Positions 20,192 through 29,588 of a stretch of DNA of 64,000 nucleotides are shown here, one piece after another. Below the pieces are notes generated by a model, which was not told where the DNA came from, searched no databases, and was given only the letters and a program-made list of their open reading frames with translations. Every line of letters starts with the position of its first letter. Positions within the stretch are counted from its first letter, which is position 1. The position numbers and the translations under genes are program-made. The DNA comes from Planctomycetota bacterium (lineage in GTDB: Bacteria; Planctomycetota; Planctomycetia; Pirellulales; UBA7805): contig QQVP01000132.1 of NCBI GenBank assembly GCA_003389215.1, positions 1 through 64,000 of the forward strand. Reading direction: 5' to 3'.

Positions 20192-21757
20192 ATGCGCAAG
20201 ATCGAAATTTACGACACGACACTCCGCGACGGCAGCCAGGGCGAAGGCATCAACTTCTCGCTCCAGGACAAGCTGCTCATCGCGCAGCGGCTCGACCAGG
20301 CGGGCGTCGACTATATCGAGGGGGGCTATCCGCTCTCCAATCAGAAGGATGCCCAGTTCTTCCGCGACGTTCGCAAGCTGGGCCTGGTCCACGCCCAGGT
20401 GGCCGCCTTCGGCATGACACGACGCCGCGGTGTCTCCGCGGCCGAAGATCCCGGCATGAAGGCCCTGCTCGACTCCGAGGCCGAGGTGATCACCATCGTC
20501 GGCAAGACGTCCGACTTTCATGTCCGCGAAGTGCTACGCGTCAGCGAAGACGAAAACCTGGCCATGATCTCCGAGACGGTCGCCTATCTCGTCAAACAAG
20601 GTCGCCGGGTGATCTACGATGCGGAACATTTCTTCGACGGCTGGAAGTCGAATCCCGAATACGCCCGGCGCACGTTGCAGGCGGCGGCCGACGCCGGCGC
20701 GCAGATGGCCGTGCTTTGCGACACCAACGGCGGTTCGATGCCTGAGGAGATTACCGAGTTGACCCGCGCCGCGGGCGAGGCGATTGCCATTCCGGTCGGC
20801 ATTCACACCCACAACGACTGCGCGCTGGCGGTGGCCAACTCCCTGGCCGCGGTCGACGCCGGGGCCGACCAGGTGCAGGGCACGATCAACGGTTTTGGCG
20901 AGCGGTGCGGCAATGCCGACCTGATCGCCGTCATGGCCAACCTGGCGCTCAAGAAGAGCGACTTCGACATTCTACACGATCAGGGCGTCCAGTCGCTTTC
21001 CGAGCTCTCCCGCTTCGTCTACGAGACGGCCAACATGCACTATGTGGCGAGTCAACCCTTCGTCGGGCCGAGCGCCTTTGCCCACAAGGGCGGCATGCAC
21101 GTCCACGCGGTGGCCCGCGCGACCGCGAGCTACGAACACATCGATCCGGAGCTGGTAGGCAACGAGCGTCGCGTGCTGTTGAGTGAATTGGCCGGCCGCT
21201 CGAACATCGTCGCGCTGGCGCAGCATCACGACATGGCCAACGACAAAGAGTTGACCGAAAAGGTGCTTGCCCGCGTGGTCGAACTCGAAGGCATCGGCTA
21301 TCAGTTCGAGGCGGCCCGAGCTTCCTTCGAGCTGCTCGTGCTGCAGTGTGCCGAGCGTTATCAGCCGCACTTCGAGTTGGTCAACTACCACGTCACCGTG
21401 GCCACGGCCGAAGAGGGACTCACGACCGAAGCCACCGTGAAGATGGTCGTCGGCGATCAACTGCGCCACGAGGTGGCCGACGGCGACGGTCCGGTAAACG
21501 CTCTGGACGCGGCCCTGCGAAAGGCCTTAAATGGTGTCTTCCCGCGGCTGGCCGCGATGCAGCTGATCGACTTTCGCGTCCGCGTGATCGACTCCGAGGC
21601 AGGCACGGCCGCGCGGGTTCGCGTGATGATCGAGAGTCAGGACGAAGACGACGTCTGGGGCACCGTCGGCGTCAGCGAGAACGTCATCGAGGCGAGCTGG
21701 AAGGCGTTGGTCGACAGCTTCGAGTACAAGCTCTGGAAAGATGAACAGACGTCATGA
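20192..21757 (+). CDS. cimA: (R)-citramalate synthase
   Basis: This 521-residue member of the HMG-CoA lyase-like/IPMS superfamily has the catalytic motif [13 protein letters not shown], the [15 protein letters not shown] block, [14 protein letters not shown] (metal-binding His pair) and the [12 protein letters not shown] loop. The C-terminal LeuA-type dimer domain (about 370-515) is a probable allosteric site. The EGGxPxSNxKD block separates this citramalate synthase type from 2-isopropylmalate synthase. The enzyme condenses pyruvate with acetyl-CoA for threonine-independent isoleucine synthesis. The ATG at 20192 starts the conserved domain; alternative TTG codons lie inside the upstream iterons and are unlikely starts. 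Its stop overlaps the valS ATG. Confidence 0.9.
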   Translation: MRKIEIYDTTLRDGSQGEGINFSLQDKLLIAQRLDQAGVDYIEGGYPLSNQKDAQFFRDVRKLGLVHAQVAAFGMTRRRGVSAAEDPGMKALLDSEAEVITIVGKTSDFHVREVLRVSEDENLAMISETVAYLVKQGRRVIYDAEHFFDGWKSNPEYARRTLQAAADAGAQMAVLCDTNGGSMPEEITELTRAAGEAIAIPVGIHTHNDCALAVANSLAAVDAGADQVQGTINGFGERCGNADLIAVMANLALKKSDFDILHDQGVQSLSELSRFVYETANMHYVASQPFVGPSAFAHKGGMHVHAVARATASYEHIDPELVGNERRVLLSELAGRSNIVALAQHHDMANDKELTEKVLARVVELEGIGYQFEAARASFELLVLQCAERYQPHFELVNYHVTVATAEEGLTTEATVKMVVGDQLRHEVADGDGPVNALDAALRKALNGVFPRLAAMQLIDFRVRVIDSEAGTAARVRVMIESQDEDDVWGTVGVSENVIEASWKALVDSFEYKLWKDEQTS

Positions 21758-24700
21758 GCTCGACTGCCTCTGAGTCGTCGTCGCAAAATTTCTCCGCCGA
21801 CGAACTGCCCAAGCAATACGATCACGCCGCGGCGCAGGACTGCTGGTATGCCTATTGGGAGCGGCAAGGCTACTTCCACAGCGAGCCCGATCCCGCTCGC
21901 CAGCCCTATGCGATCGTCATCCCGCCGCCCAACGTCACCGGCGCGCTGCATCTTGGCCACGCCCTGAACAACAGCCTGCAGGATGTGATGATCCGGTTTC
22001 ATCGCATGCGGGGTTTCAACGCGCTCTGGATGCCCGGTACCGATCACGCCGGCATTGCCACCCAAGCGGTCGTCGAGCGGCGCCTCCTCGAAGAGGAAGG
22101 CAAGTCGCGGCACGACCTCGGTCGCGAGGCGCTGACCGAGCGCATCTGGCAATGGAAGGAGCAATACGAAAAACGCATTCTCGGCCAGCTCAAACAGATG
22201 GGCTGTAGCTGCGACTGGGAGCGAACCCGCTTCACGCTCGACGAGGTTTGTGCCCGCGCGGTGCGGCGGACGTTCTTTCGGCTCTTCAAAGACGACTTGA
22301 TCTATCGAGGCAAACGGCTCGTCAACTGGGACACCTTCCTGCAGACGGCCGTCTCCGACGACGAGGTCTTTCACGAAACGGTCGACGGCCACTTTTGGCA
22401 CCTGCGCTACCCGGTGGTCGATCCTCAGTCGGGCGAGCCGACACATGTTTCCATTGCTACGACGCGGCCCGAAACGATGCTCGGCGACTCGGCCGTCGCG
22501 GTGCATCCCGACCCGGCCGCGGCGCTCGACAAGGCCGAAGCCCAACTGCGCGAGAAGCTGGACGCCGCCCCCGAGAAGGAAAAGGCGGACATCGAGGCAC
22601 AGCTCGAGGACATCGCCGCGCGGCGGCGCGACGTCTTGCCGCGGCTCGAGCAACTTCGCGACATGGCCCTGGCCGGTCGACGCGTGTTGTTGCCGCTTGC
22701 CGAACGCGAAATTCCGCTGGTTGCCGACGAGTGGGCCAAGCCCGAGATGGGTAGCGGCTGTGTGAAGATCACGCCCGCACACGACGTGAACGACTACGAC
22801 GTCGGGCTGCGGCAGAAGTTGCCCATGCACAACATTCTGGAGCCGGACGGCACGCTCAACGAATCGACCGGCAAGTACGCCGGGCTCGCGATCAAGGCGG
22901 CCCGCAAACAGGTCGTGGCCGACCTGGAGGCCGCCGGCCTGGTGGAAGAGATCGAGGATCGCAAGATCGACCTGGCTCACAGCGATCGCTCGAAGACGCC
23001 GATTGAGCCCTACCTGGCAGATCAGTGGTTTGTCCGCATGACCGATCTGGCTCAGTCGGCGATGGACGCGGTGGCCGATGGTCGCGTGCAGATTTTTCCG
23101 CCCCGCTATGCCAAGGGCTATCACGACTGGCTCAGTGAGAAGCGCGACTGGCCCGTCAGCCGGCAGCTCTGGTGGGGCCATCGCATTCCGATCTGGTCGC
23201 AGCGCGTGGCCGACGCCACCGAGCGCGAGGCGCTGGCCCAACAAGTTGCCTCGCTCGGCGCAGCTGAAGCCGAGGTCGGCACGAATCAGATTGCTGTCAG
23301 CATCGAGGGCGAGACGATTCACGTCTGTCTTGCCGAAGAAGATGCCGAGCTGGCACGCAAGGTCGAGTCGCTCCGCTTCACGCGAGAGGAAGACGTTCTG
23401 GACACCTGGTTCAGTTCGGCGCTCTGGCCCCATTCCACGCTCGGCTGGCCCGAGCGGACGCCTGAGCTCGACTACTACTATCCGACCAGCGTGCTGATTA
23501 CCAGCCGCGACATCATCACGCTCTGGGTAGCGCGGATGGTCCTCTCCGGCCTTTATAACGTGGGCGAGGTGCCGTTTCGCGAGGTCTTCATTCACCCCAA
23601 AATTCTCGACGGCTACGGCGATACGATGTCGAAGTCGAAGGGCAACGGCGTCGACCCCCTGGACGTGATCGACAAGTTCGGGGCCGATTCGTTGCGGTTC
23701 GCGATGGCCCATCTGACCGGCGACACGCAAGACGTGCGGATGCCGGTCGACTTTGCCTGTCCTCACTGCGAAGAGACGATTCCGCAAACGAAAAAGAATC
23801 GCACCTTGCCGCGAGTCCCCTGTGCCAAGTGTGGGAAAGAGTTTGCCACGCAGTGGGCCGAGAGCGATGCAGACCAGGCGCTGCCGCGCGGGGCCGTGAC
23901 CAGCGAAAAGTTCGAGCTGGCCCGCAACTTCTGCAACAAGCTCTGGAACGCCTCGCGTTTTTGCCTGATCAATCTCGAGGGATACGCACCGGCGGCGGTG
24001 GCCGACGCGGAACTGGAAGTCGAAGATCGCTGGATCCTCAGTCGTTTGGCCACGGTGACCGAAGGCGTGACCGAGGCCCTCGGATCGTATCGCTACAGCG
24101 AGGCGGCCCGCCAGCTGTACGACTTCGCCTGGGACGAGTTCTGCAGCTTCTACGTCGAAATGGCCAAGGCCCGGCTGGCCGACCCGGCCAGTCGCGACGT
24201 TGCCCAACGGGTGCTGGCTCACGCGCTGGACGTTATCTTGCGACTCTTGCACCCGATGATTCCCTTCATCACCGAAGAGGTGTGGCAACGACTTGCTCAA
24301 CTCGCGCCGCAGCGCGGGCTGGACGAACCGCAGGCGGCCGCCGAAAGCGTGATGATTGCCCCCTGGCCGGCGGCCGATCTCGATCGCCAGAACGCGGAGA
24401 TCGAGAGTCGCTTCGCGCGTTTTCAAGACGTGCTGGCCGCGGTCCGCGAGATTCGCAGCCGGCAGAACGTGCCTCCCAAGAAGGTCATCGAGTTTGCCGT
24501 GCGCTGCGATGCGGCAACCGCCGAGCTGCTGCGGCCGATGGAGCCGTACTTTGCCTCGATGGCGGCGGCCCGCGCCACCGGCTGGGGCGAGGCGGTCGAG
24601 CCTCCACCGCTGGTGGCGACCTCGAACTTGCCCGGTCTGGAGGTCTACGTCGACGTGGCCGACCTGATCGACAAGGAAGCCGAGATTGCCCGCAACGAGA

Positions 24701-24876
24701 AAGAGCAGCAGCGACTCGCCGGGGCGATCGGCGGCAAGGAGAAGAAACTCGCCAATGCCAACTTCGTCGAGCGGGCGCCGGCCGACGTGGTGGCCAAAGA
24801 GCGCGAGACGCTCGAGGCGATGCGGCAGCAGCTGGCCGCGGTCGAGGCCACGCTGGAGCGGCTGCGGTCGAAGTGA
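21754..24876 (+). CDS. valS: Valyl-tRNA synthetase with lineage insertions
   Basis: This 1040-residue class I synthetase is about 90 residues longer than usual. The HIGH-type motif is HLGH (66-69) after PPPNVTGA. The editing CP1 domain follows, with TTRPETMLGDSAVAVHPD, and then the MSKS loop TMSKSKGN (from about 624), where the first Lys is Thr. Two insertions stand out: a charged helical hairpin in CP1 (about residues 249-305, many Glu/Lys/Arg), and a zinc-ribbon-like CPHC-x17-CAKC (Cys669/672/690/693) between the MSKS loop and the anticodon domain. The end is the usual coiled-coil arm. Its start overlaps the cimA stop (ATGA), linking branched-chain amino acid synthesis and use. Confidence 0.96.
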   Translation: MSSTASESSSQNFSADELPKQYDHAAAQDCWYAYWERQGYFHSEPDPARQPYAIVIPPPNVTGALHLGHALNNSLQDVMIRFHRMRGFNALWMPGTDHAGIATQAVVERRLLEEEGKSRHDLGREALTERIWQWKEQYEKRILGQLKQMGCSCDWERTRFTLDEVCARAVRRTFFRLFKDDLIYRGKRLVNWDTFLQTAVSDDEVFHETVDGHFWHLRYPVVDPQSGEPTHVSIATTRPETMLGDSAVAVHPDPAAALDKAEAQLREKLDAAPEKEKADIEAQLEDIAARRRDVLPRLEQLRDMALAGRRVLLPLAEREIPLVADEWAKPEMGSGCVKITPAHDVNDYDVGLRQKLPMHNILEPDGTLNESTGKYAGLAIKAARKQVVADLEAAGLVEEIEDRKIDLAHSDRSKTPIEPYLADQWFVRMTDLAQSAMDAVADGRVQIFPPRYAKGYHDWLSEKRDWPVSRQLWWGHRIPIWSQRVADATEREALAQQVASLGAAEAEVGTNQIAVSIEGETIHVCLAEEDAELARKVESLRFTREEDVLDTWFSSALWPHSTLGWPERTPELDYYYPTSVLITSRDIITLWVARMVLSGLYNVGEVPFREVFIHPKILDGYGDTMSKSKGNGVDPLDVIDKFGADSLRFAMAHLTGDTQDVRMPVDFACPHCEETIPQTKKNRTLPRVPCAKCGKEFATQWAESDADQALPRGAVTSEKFELARNFCNKLWNASRFCLINLEGYAPAAVADAELEVEDRWILSRLATVTEGVTEALGSYRYSEAARQLYDFAWDEFCSFYVEMAKARLADPASRDVAQRVLAHALDVILRLLHPMIPFITEEVWQRLAQLAPQRGLDEPQAAAESVMIAPWPAADLDRQNAEIESRFARFQDVLAAVREIRSRQNVPPKKVIEFAVRCDAATAELLRPMEPYFASMAAARATGWGEAVEPPPLVATSNLPGLEVYVDVADLIDKEAEIARNEKEQQRLAGAIGGKEKKLANANFVERAPADVVAKERETLEAMRQQLAAVEATLERLRSK

Positions 24877-24937
24877 CCTGCCCGCCACGCGGCCGTCGAG
24901 GGCATCGATTCTGGCCGTTTCCCGCGGAAAGACTGGC

Positions 24938-24963
24938 TTGCCGTCTCCCGCTAGCGTTATAAT
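24938..24963 (+). promoter_or_regulatory. Possible promoter for the DUF151 gene
   Basis: A perfect TATAAT sits at 24958-24963 in otherwise GC-rich non-coding DNA. TTGCCG lies upstream with a spacer of only 14 bp, so the -35 call is weak. It would give a leader of about 85 nt before the gene at 25055. Confidence 0.4.
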
Positions 24964-25054
24964 CGCAGCGGAGAGGGAGAAGAGGTAACGCCGGGCACTT
25001 GGGTTCGGCGCTTCGCCGCTCTTCGCTCACGCCTCAACCCGCGGAGAAGGACCG

Positions 25055-25459
25055 ATGCCGCTGCAAATGCAACTCGCCCGGATCATCATCAACGAGATCA
25101 ACGACCAGCAGGTGATCTATCTTCGCGAAGTGGACGGCGAGCGGACGTTTCCGATTCTCATCGGCATCTTCGAGGCGACCAGCATCGATCGCCGCGTGAA
25201 GCAGCACGAGTCGCCCCGTCCCCTGACGCACGATCTGTTGGTCAGCACGGTCGAGCAGATGGGGGGCGAATTTCAGGACGTGGTGATCAGCGAGCTGCGC
25301 GATCACACCTACTTTGCCCTGTTGCGAATTCGGCACGAGGGGGAGTTGATCGAAATCGACGCCCGGCCTTCGGACGCCATCGCCGTGGCGGTGAGTTGCG
25401 ATCCGCACTTGCCGATCTACGTCAACGAAGAAGTGCTCAACGACGTGTTCGGGGACTAG
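25055..25459 (+). CDS. Bifunctional nuclease family (DUF151) protein
   Basis: This 134-residue protein matches DUF151/BFN throughout. It has QQVIYLREVDGERTFPILIG, then IFEATSIDRRV, RPLTHDLLVSTVEQMGG and the acidic ending IDARPSDAIAVAV with a conserved SDAIAVA-type motif. Plant homologues were reported to have DNase/RNase activity, and the bacterial function is poorly known. The ribosome binding site GAGAAGGA lies 8 nt before the ATG. It stands alone between valS and the LRR genes. Confidence 0.85.
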   Translation: MPLQMQLARIIINEINDQQVIYLREVDGERTFPILIGIFEATSIDRRVKQHESPRPLTHDLLVSTVEQMGGEFQDVVISELRDHTYFALLRIRHEGELIEIDARPSDAIAVAVSCDPHLPIYVNEEVLNDVFGD

Positions 25460-25628
25460 CGGGGCGGGCACGGGTTGGTCGGATAGCACCGGCTCTGAAT
25501 CAGGGTGGCGCTGGCCGTGCCGGTGCACCTCGGGGCTCAGAAACGTGAGTTGCCTCTTCGGCCGGCGTTCGGACAAAATGACGCTATCGTTGTCGCTCGC
25601 ACGACCGAGAGCTGGGGGCAATCGCTTG

Positions 25629-27206
25629 ATGACCACGCCCGAGAAGCCACGTCGCCGCTGGTATCAGTTTCGTCTGCGGACGCTGCTGATCTTGATCACG
25701 CTGCTGGCGGTCCCCTTTGCCTGGGTCGGCGCGGGGGTGCGCCGGATACAAAGGGAACAAGCCGCGATTGCCTGGGTCAAGAAGCTCGAGGGAGACGTCG
25801 AACTCGATGACGGGGCGAACCACACGTGGTGGCAAGACTTAGATCACGCCTGTTTTGGCCGCCCGGTCGTCATGGCACTTATCGTGTCTCCTCCTCATCA
25901 TCAGGCCGAATTGGCGAACGAGCTCACGCCACTCGCGGCTCTGAAAGACCTACAAGATCTCTACCTCGGCGGTCTTGAGGCGAGCGACCTCACGCCAATC
26001 GCCAGCCTGCGGAACTTACGGGGGCTTACAATCGACGGCATGGACGTGCGTGACCTCAAGCCGCTGGTCACGCTGAGTAACCTCCAGTCACTTGGTCTAG
26101 ACGAGACTCAGGTAAACGACCTGAAACCGCTCGTCAAGCTGAATGACCTCAAGTCACTCAGGCTGCGCCATTCCCCAGTGAGCGACCTGACGCCGCTCGC
26201 CGGACTCAAGCACCTGCGGGAACTTGACCTCGGTGGCACCGAAGTCGACGACCTGACGCCGCTCGCGAAATTGTATGACTTGGAATGGCTCAGCCTGGCA
26301 GAGACTCAGGTGAGCGATCTGACGCCGCTCGCGGGGCTCAAGAATCTGCGAAGCCTGGACCTCAATCGAACCGAAACCGACGACGTGTCGCCGCTCGCCG
26401 GACTCAAGAAGCTCCGAAAACTCAAGCTCGATGACACCCGGGTGAGCGAGCTGTCGCCGTTGGCCGGACTTGAGCGGCTCGAAGAACTCAACCTCCGCCA
26501 CACGGAGGTTCTTGATCTAGCCCCGCTCGCGGGACTGATAAGCCTTGAAGAGCTTGATCTGGCTCACACACACGTGAGCGACCTGTCGCCACTAGCCAAA
26601 CTGACGGCGCTTCGATTCCTTCGCGTCGGCGATATCCAGGTCGGCGAGTTCTTGCCGCTGGCCGATGAGGCGGTCCTTCCGAAGCTCAGCCGCGATGTTG
26701 CCCGAGTGAGTGACCTCTCGCCGTTGGCGAGACTCACAAATCTCCAAGAACTGTGGCTCGGATACAGCCAAGTGACTGACCTCGCACCACTGACAGGACT
26801 AGATCAACTAAAGGCGCTCGCGATTTTGCGCTCGCCGGTCCGCGAGCTCGCGCCGCTGGCAGAACTGGAAGACCTGCGAAGTCTTTTCATCGAACAGACG
26901 CAGGTACGCGACCTGACACCGTTGGCCGAATTGCGGGATTTGCGACGGCTTGAACTAAGTGGTTCTCTCGTGCGTGACCTCAAGCCGCTGGCAAGGCTAC
27001 GGGAGTTGGGGAGGCTGGGCGTCCGCGATTCCCACGTGAACGACCTGAAGCCGCTGGTCGAGCTAAAGGAACTTCGCGTAATTGACCTCCGAGGCAGTCA
27101 GGTAACGGACGAAGACGTCAGGATGTTGGAAGAGGCATTGCCCGAGTGTGACGTCCTGTGGTGGCCACGGAAGAGCCTCGCGGAGGAATGCTGGTTCACA
27201 AGATGA
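25629..27206 (+). CDS. Membrane-anchored LRR (internalin-like) protein A
   Basis: This 525-residue protein starts with a basic segment and one anchor helix (RTLLILITLLAVPFAWVG). A short amphipathic region (QREQAAIAWVKKL) follows, then some 17-18 leucine-rich repeats of 22-23 residues with the consensus LxxLxxLxLxxTxVxDLxPLAxL. Such repeats form a curved protein-binding surface. The FRLRTLL-type anchor is frequent in planctomycetal LRR proteins, but the cellular role is unknown. The ATG at 25629 was chosen because it follows a GGGGG-containing site and starts the basic segment. The first 75 or so codons are nearly identical to the next gene, and the two genes overlap by ATGA. Confidence 0.8.
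   Translation: MTTPEKPRRRWYQFRLRTLLILITLLAVPFAWVGAGVRRIQREQAAIAWVKKLEGDVELDDGANHTWWQDLDHACFGRPVVMALIVSPPHHQAELANELTPLAALKDLQDLYLGGLEASDLTPIASLRNLRGLTIDGMDVRDLKPLVTLSNLQSLGLDETQVNDLKPLVKLNDLKSLRLRHSPVSDLTPLAGLKHLRELDLGGTEVDDLTPLAKLYDLEWLSLAETQVSDLTPLAGLKNLRSLDLNRTETDDVSPLAGLKKLRKLKLDDTRVSELSPLAGLERLEELNLRHTEVLDLAPLAGLISLEELDLAHTHVSDLSPLAKLTALRFLRVGDIQVGEFLPLADEAVLPKLSRDVARVSDLSPLARLTNLQELWLGYSQVTDLAPLTGLDQLKALAILRSPVRELAPLAELEDLRSLFIEQTQVRDLTPLAELRDLRRLELSGSLVRDLKPLARLRELGRLGVRDSHVNDLKPLVELKELRVIDLRGSQVTDEDVRMLEEALPECDVLWWPRKSLAEECWFTR
25643..25871 (+). repeat. Direct repeat copy 1 (5' part of LRR gene A)
   Basis: This 229-bp stretch is collinear, without indels, with 27217-27445. It encodes the basic N terminus, membrane anchor and linker up to FGRPVV. 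The match is very high over the first 130 bp and lower later, so this is a gene-duplication footprint. Confidence 0.8.
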
Positions 27207-28366
27207 GTCAAGGAGCGAAGCCACGTCGCCGCTGGAATCAGTTTCGCCTGCGGACGCTGCTGATCTTGATCACGCTGCTGGCGGTTCCCTTTGCCTGGGT
27301 CGGCGCGGAGCTGCGCCGGATGCAAAGGGAACAAGCCGCGATTGCCTGGGTCGAGGAACTCGGCGGAGACGTCAAATTCGACGACGGAGCCAACAACAGC
27401 TGGTGGCATGACTTGAGGCACGCCTGTTTTGGCCGCCCGGTCGTCGAGGTCGCGAAAATCTATCCTAGTTCTTCGACCGATCCGTCGCAGGACCTTACGC
27501 CGCTCGCCGGACTGAAAGACCTACGAGTGCTTCTCATTCGCGACTCTCTGGTGACCGACCTCACGCCGCTCAAAGATCTACAGAGCCTCCAGTTCCTTTC
27601 CCTCATGGACAGCCAGGTGAGTGACCTCACTCCGCTGGCGAAAATGCGGAACCTGCTGGAGCTCGAAGTCTCTTACGGACGCGTGCATGATCTCACACCG
27701 CTCGCCCAGCTGACAAACCTACGGCGACTCGTCATCGCCGGCAACCAGGTGAGCGACCTTACGCCGCTCGCGAAGCTAGAGAAACTGCTGGAATTGGACA
27801 TCGCAGATACCGCCGTGACGGACCTCACACCACTCGTACAGTTGCAGGCCCTTGAAGACCTCTCCATCGAAAACACCCAGGTGCGCGACCTCACGCCAGT
27901 CGTCAAGCTGAAGAACCTGCGGGCCTTTGCCGTTGGTGGCAACCAAGTGTACGACCTCACACCGTTGGTACGGTTGGAAAACCTAGAGGACCTCTACATT
28001 GAGCACACCCAGTTGCGTGAGCTCGCGCCACTCGGGGAGCTGAAGAATCTTCGGCGGCTCTCTCTTTACGATGTTCCGGTGCGTGACCTAGAGCCGCTTT
28101 CGAGACTTAAGAAACTACAGATTCTCAACATGACAAACACTCAGGTACGTGACCTGCAACCGCTGGAAGCAATTAAGAGCCTGCGAGAAGTTAGCCTCCA
28201 CAGTTGTCCCGTCGAGGATCTCACGCCGTTAACGCATCTCCAAGACTTGACAACCTTTCTGTACGAAGACATTTCAGCAAGCGACGAGCAGATTGAATCG
28301 CTGCGAAACGTCCTGCCCAATTGTAGCGTCGTGGAAATGGATGCGATGGAGGTAGATGCGTGGTGA
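27203..28366 (+). CDS. Membrane-anchored LRR (internalin-like) protein B
   Basis: This 387-residue protein is a paralogue of the preceding gene. It shares the anchor (PRRRWNQFRLRTLLILITLL) and the linker ending HACFGRPVVE, followed by about 12 repeats with the same DLTPLxxLxxLxxLxIxxTxV consensus. It carries fewer repeats than its neighbour, and outside the first 75 codons the two sequences have drifted. The ATG at 27203 overlaps the upstream TGA, so the second copy is likely translated by re-initiation. Surface or periplasmic protein binding is the probable role, and the partner is unknown. Confidence 0.8.
   Translation: MSQGAKPRRRWNQFRLRTLLILITLLAVPFAWVGAELRRMQREQAAIAWVEELGGDVKFDDGANNSWWHDLRHACFGRPVVEVAKIYPSSSTDPSQDLTPLAGLKDLRVLLIRDSLVTDLTPLKDLQSLQFLSLMDSQVSDLTPLAKMRNLLELEVSYGRVHDLTPLAQLTNLRRLVIAGNQVSDLTPLAKLEKLLELDIADTAVTDLTPLVQLQALEDLSIENTQVRDLTPVVKLKNLRAFAVGGNQVYDLTPLVRLENLEDLYIEHTQLRELAPLGELKNLRRLSLYDVPVRDLEPLSRLKKLQILNMTNTQVRDLQPLEAIKSLREVSLHSCPVEDLTPLTHLQDLTTFLYEDISASDEQIESLRNVLPNCSVVEMDAMEVDAW
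27217..27445 (+). repeat. Direct repeat copy 2 (5' part of LRR gene B)
   Basis: This is the second copy of the 229-bp duplication (see 25643-25871), offset by 1574 bp. It covers the anchor-coding part of the second LRR gene. Confidence 0.8.
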
Positions 28367-28789
28367 AGAACGACGACGCGTCACTTGGCCGATGGGATCT
28401 CTTTCCTAGACGGTTCGACCCCGGGGATCATGAGCGAGCCGTGATTCCGCGCCTCCGGCGTTTAGAACCCGCGCGACCAGAGATTTGGAAGAACGTCGCC
28501 GGCCCGGTGCCTCCTGACACCCGCTCTATCCGTGCAAATCTCCGCCAAGAACCCAACCGCGATCGTTGTGATCGGCACCGCCGCCGCGCTATACTGACGA
28601 CGACCGGTGGCACGGGCCGCCGGCGCTGAAGTCACGCATGCTCGAGAGCGCGCATGGCCACGCAATCGCGACCATGGCATCCGGCACCTCGTTCCGCCAG
28701 AAGAGCCAACGTTCCGCACGCGACTCGCCATTGTGCACCCGCTTCGCCATTCCGCACCCCACGCGCCCTCGCCCAAAGGAGACCAACCG
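28367..28789. other. Non-coding region before the cupin-like gene
   Basis: This 423-bp region has no convincing gene; short open frames on both strands have Arg/Pro-rich composition typical of non-coding GC-rich DNA. It contains one good promoter-like pair, listed separately. Confidence 0.5.
28566..28595 (+). promoter_or_regulatory. Candidate sigma-70 promoter for the cupin-like/amidohydrolase pair
   Basis: TTGTGA (28566-28571) and TATACT (28590-28595) are separated by 18 bp, matching 4 of 6 and 5 of 6 consensus bases. It would give a leader of about 190 nt before the ATG at 28790. Confidence 0.4.
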
Positions 28790-29542
28790 ATGAACGAGTC
28801 ACGCCGCCAGTTCAACGGCACGCTGCTCGGCTCGCTGCTGACCTACTCGCTGTTGGAGACGATCTTCGCCGACGACCTGTTGGCCGACGAGGTCCGCCCG
28901 CTGGCCGCCGCCTGGTTGGCCGATCTCGATCAGCTCGGACGCGATCTCCGCGGGGCACCGCTGGAGCAGACCACCTGGCAGGACAAAGTCGAAGAGCTGC
29001 ACAGCCAGGTCGACCTGGCCGACCTGCTCACGTTTCTCGACTTCGACAAGCTCACGCACAACCTGCAGTACCGCGAGCGCGGCGAGCGGAGCCTGCGACC
29101 GCAACTGCCCGAGGTCGAAGGTCTGCCCCGCGAGTTGGTGTTCGGTCAGCAGATCTTCGCGCTGCAAAAGGACCGGGCCGTCGTACCGCACGGGCATTAC
29201 AACCTGGCCTCGTCGTTCCTGGTGCTCAAGGGCGAGTTCCACGGGCGACACTACGACCGGCTGGAAGACGACCGCACCTCGATGATCATCCGCCCCACGA
29301 TCGATCGGCAGTTCGGACCTGGCGAGTACTCCACCATCTCCGAGCATCGCGACAACGTCCACTGGTTCCAGGCAACCAGCGAGACGGCCTTCATCTACAA
29401 CATGCACGTCGTGAATCTGCAACCCGACTACGGACGGCCCGGCGGTCGGGTGTACATCGACCCCCACGGCGAGAAGCTCTCGGGCGGTCGCATCCGGGCG
29501 GAGAAGCTCCGCGCGGCCGAGGCCCTGCGGCGTTACGGATAA
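28790..29542 (+). CDS. Tat-type exported cupin-like protein
   Basis: This 250-residue protein has an N-terminal SRRQF followed by a moderately hydrophobic stretch (GTLLGSLLTYSLLE), resembling a weak twin-arginine signal. The middle has cupin features: VVPHGHYNLASSFLVLKGEF, then HGRHYDR, and a second strand-rich block RDNVHWFQATSETAFIYNMHV. These histidines could bind a metal. The family resembles uncharacterised planctomycetal 'twin-arginine signal' proteins. The start is well supported by AAAGGAG 8 nt upstream. It is followed 46 bp later by a secreted amidohydrolase, perhaps in one operon. The function is not known. Confidence 0.65.
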   Translation: MNESRRQFNGTLLGSLLTYSLLETIFADDLLADEVRPLAAAWLADLDQLGRDLRGAPLEQTTWQDKVEELHSQVDLADLLTFLDFDKLTHNLQYRERGERSLRPQLPEVEGLPRELVFGQQIFALQKDRAVVPHGHYNLASSFLVLKGEFHGRHYDRLEDDRTSMIIRPTIDRQFGPGEYSTISEHRDNVHWFQATSETAFIYNMHVVNLQPDYGRPGGRVYIDPHGEKLSGGRIRAEKLRAAEALRRYG

Positions 29543-29588
29543 CAGCGATACGGTTTGCAGGGCCAGTGTGACAGCGCCGGGTGAGGTT

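Noticed and set aside
21637..24888. Very long minus-strand open frame opposite valS (over 1000 codons)
   Set aside because: This is a mirror of the GC-rich codon pattern of valS. The product has no recognisable domains and the sense frame is clearly valS.
25900..28340. CRISPR-like or satellite repeats
   Set aside because: The recurring CTCACGCCGCTCGC-type strings are codons of DLTPLA in leucine-rich repeats. They follow the reading frame and vary at synonymous sites.
28400..28440. tRNA T-arm (GGTTCGACCCC)
   Set aside because: No matching acceptor stem, anticodon arm or D-arm could be laid out around it.
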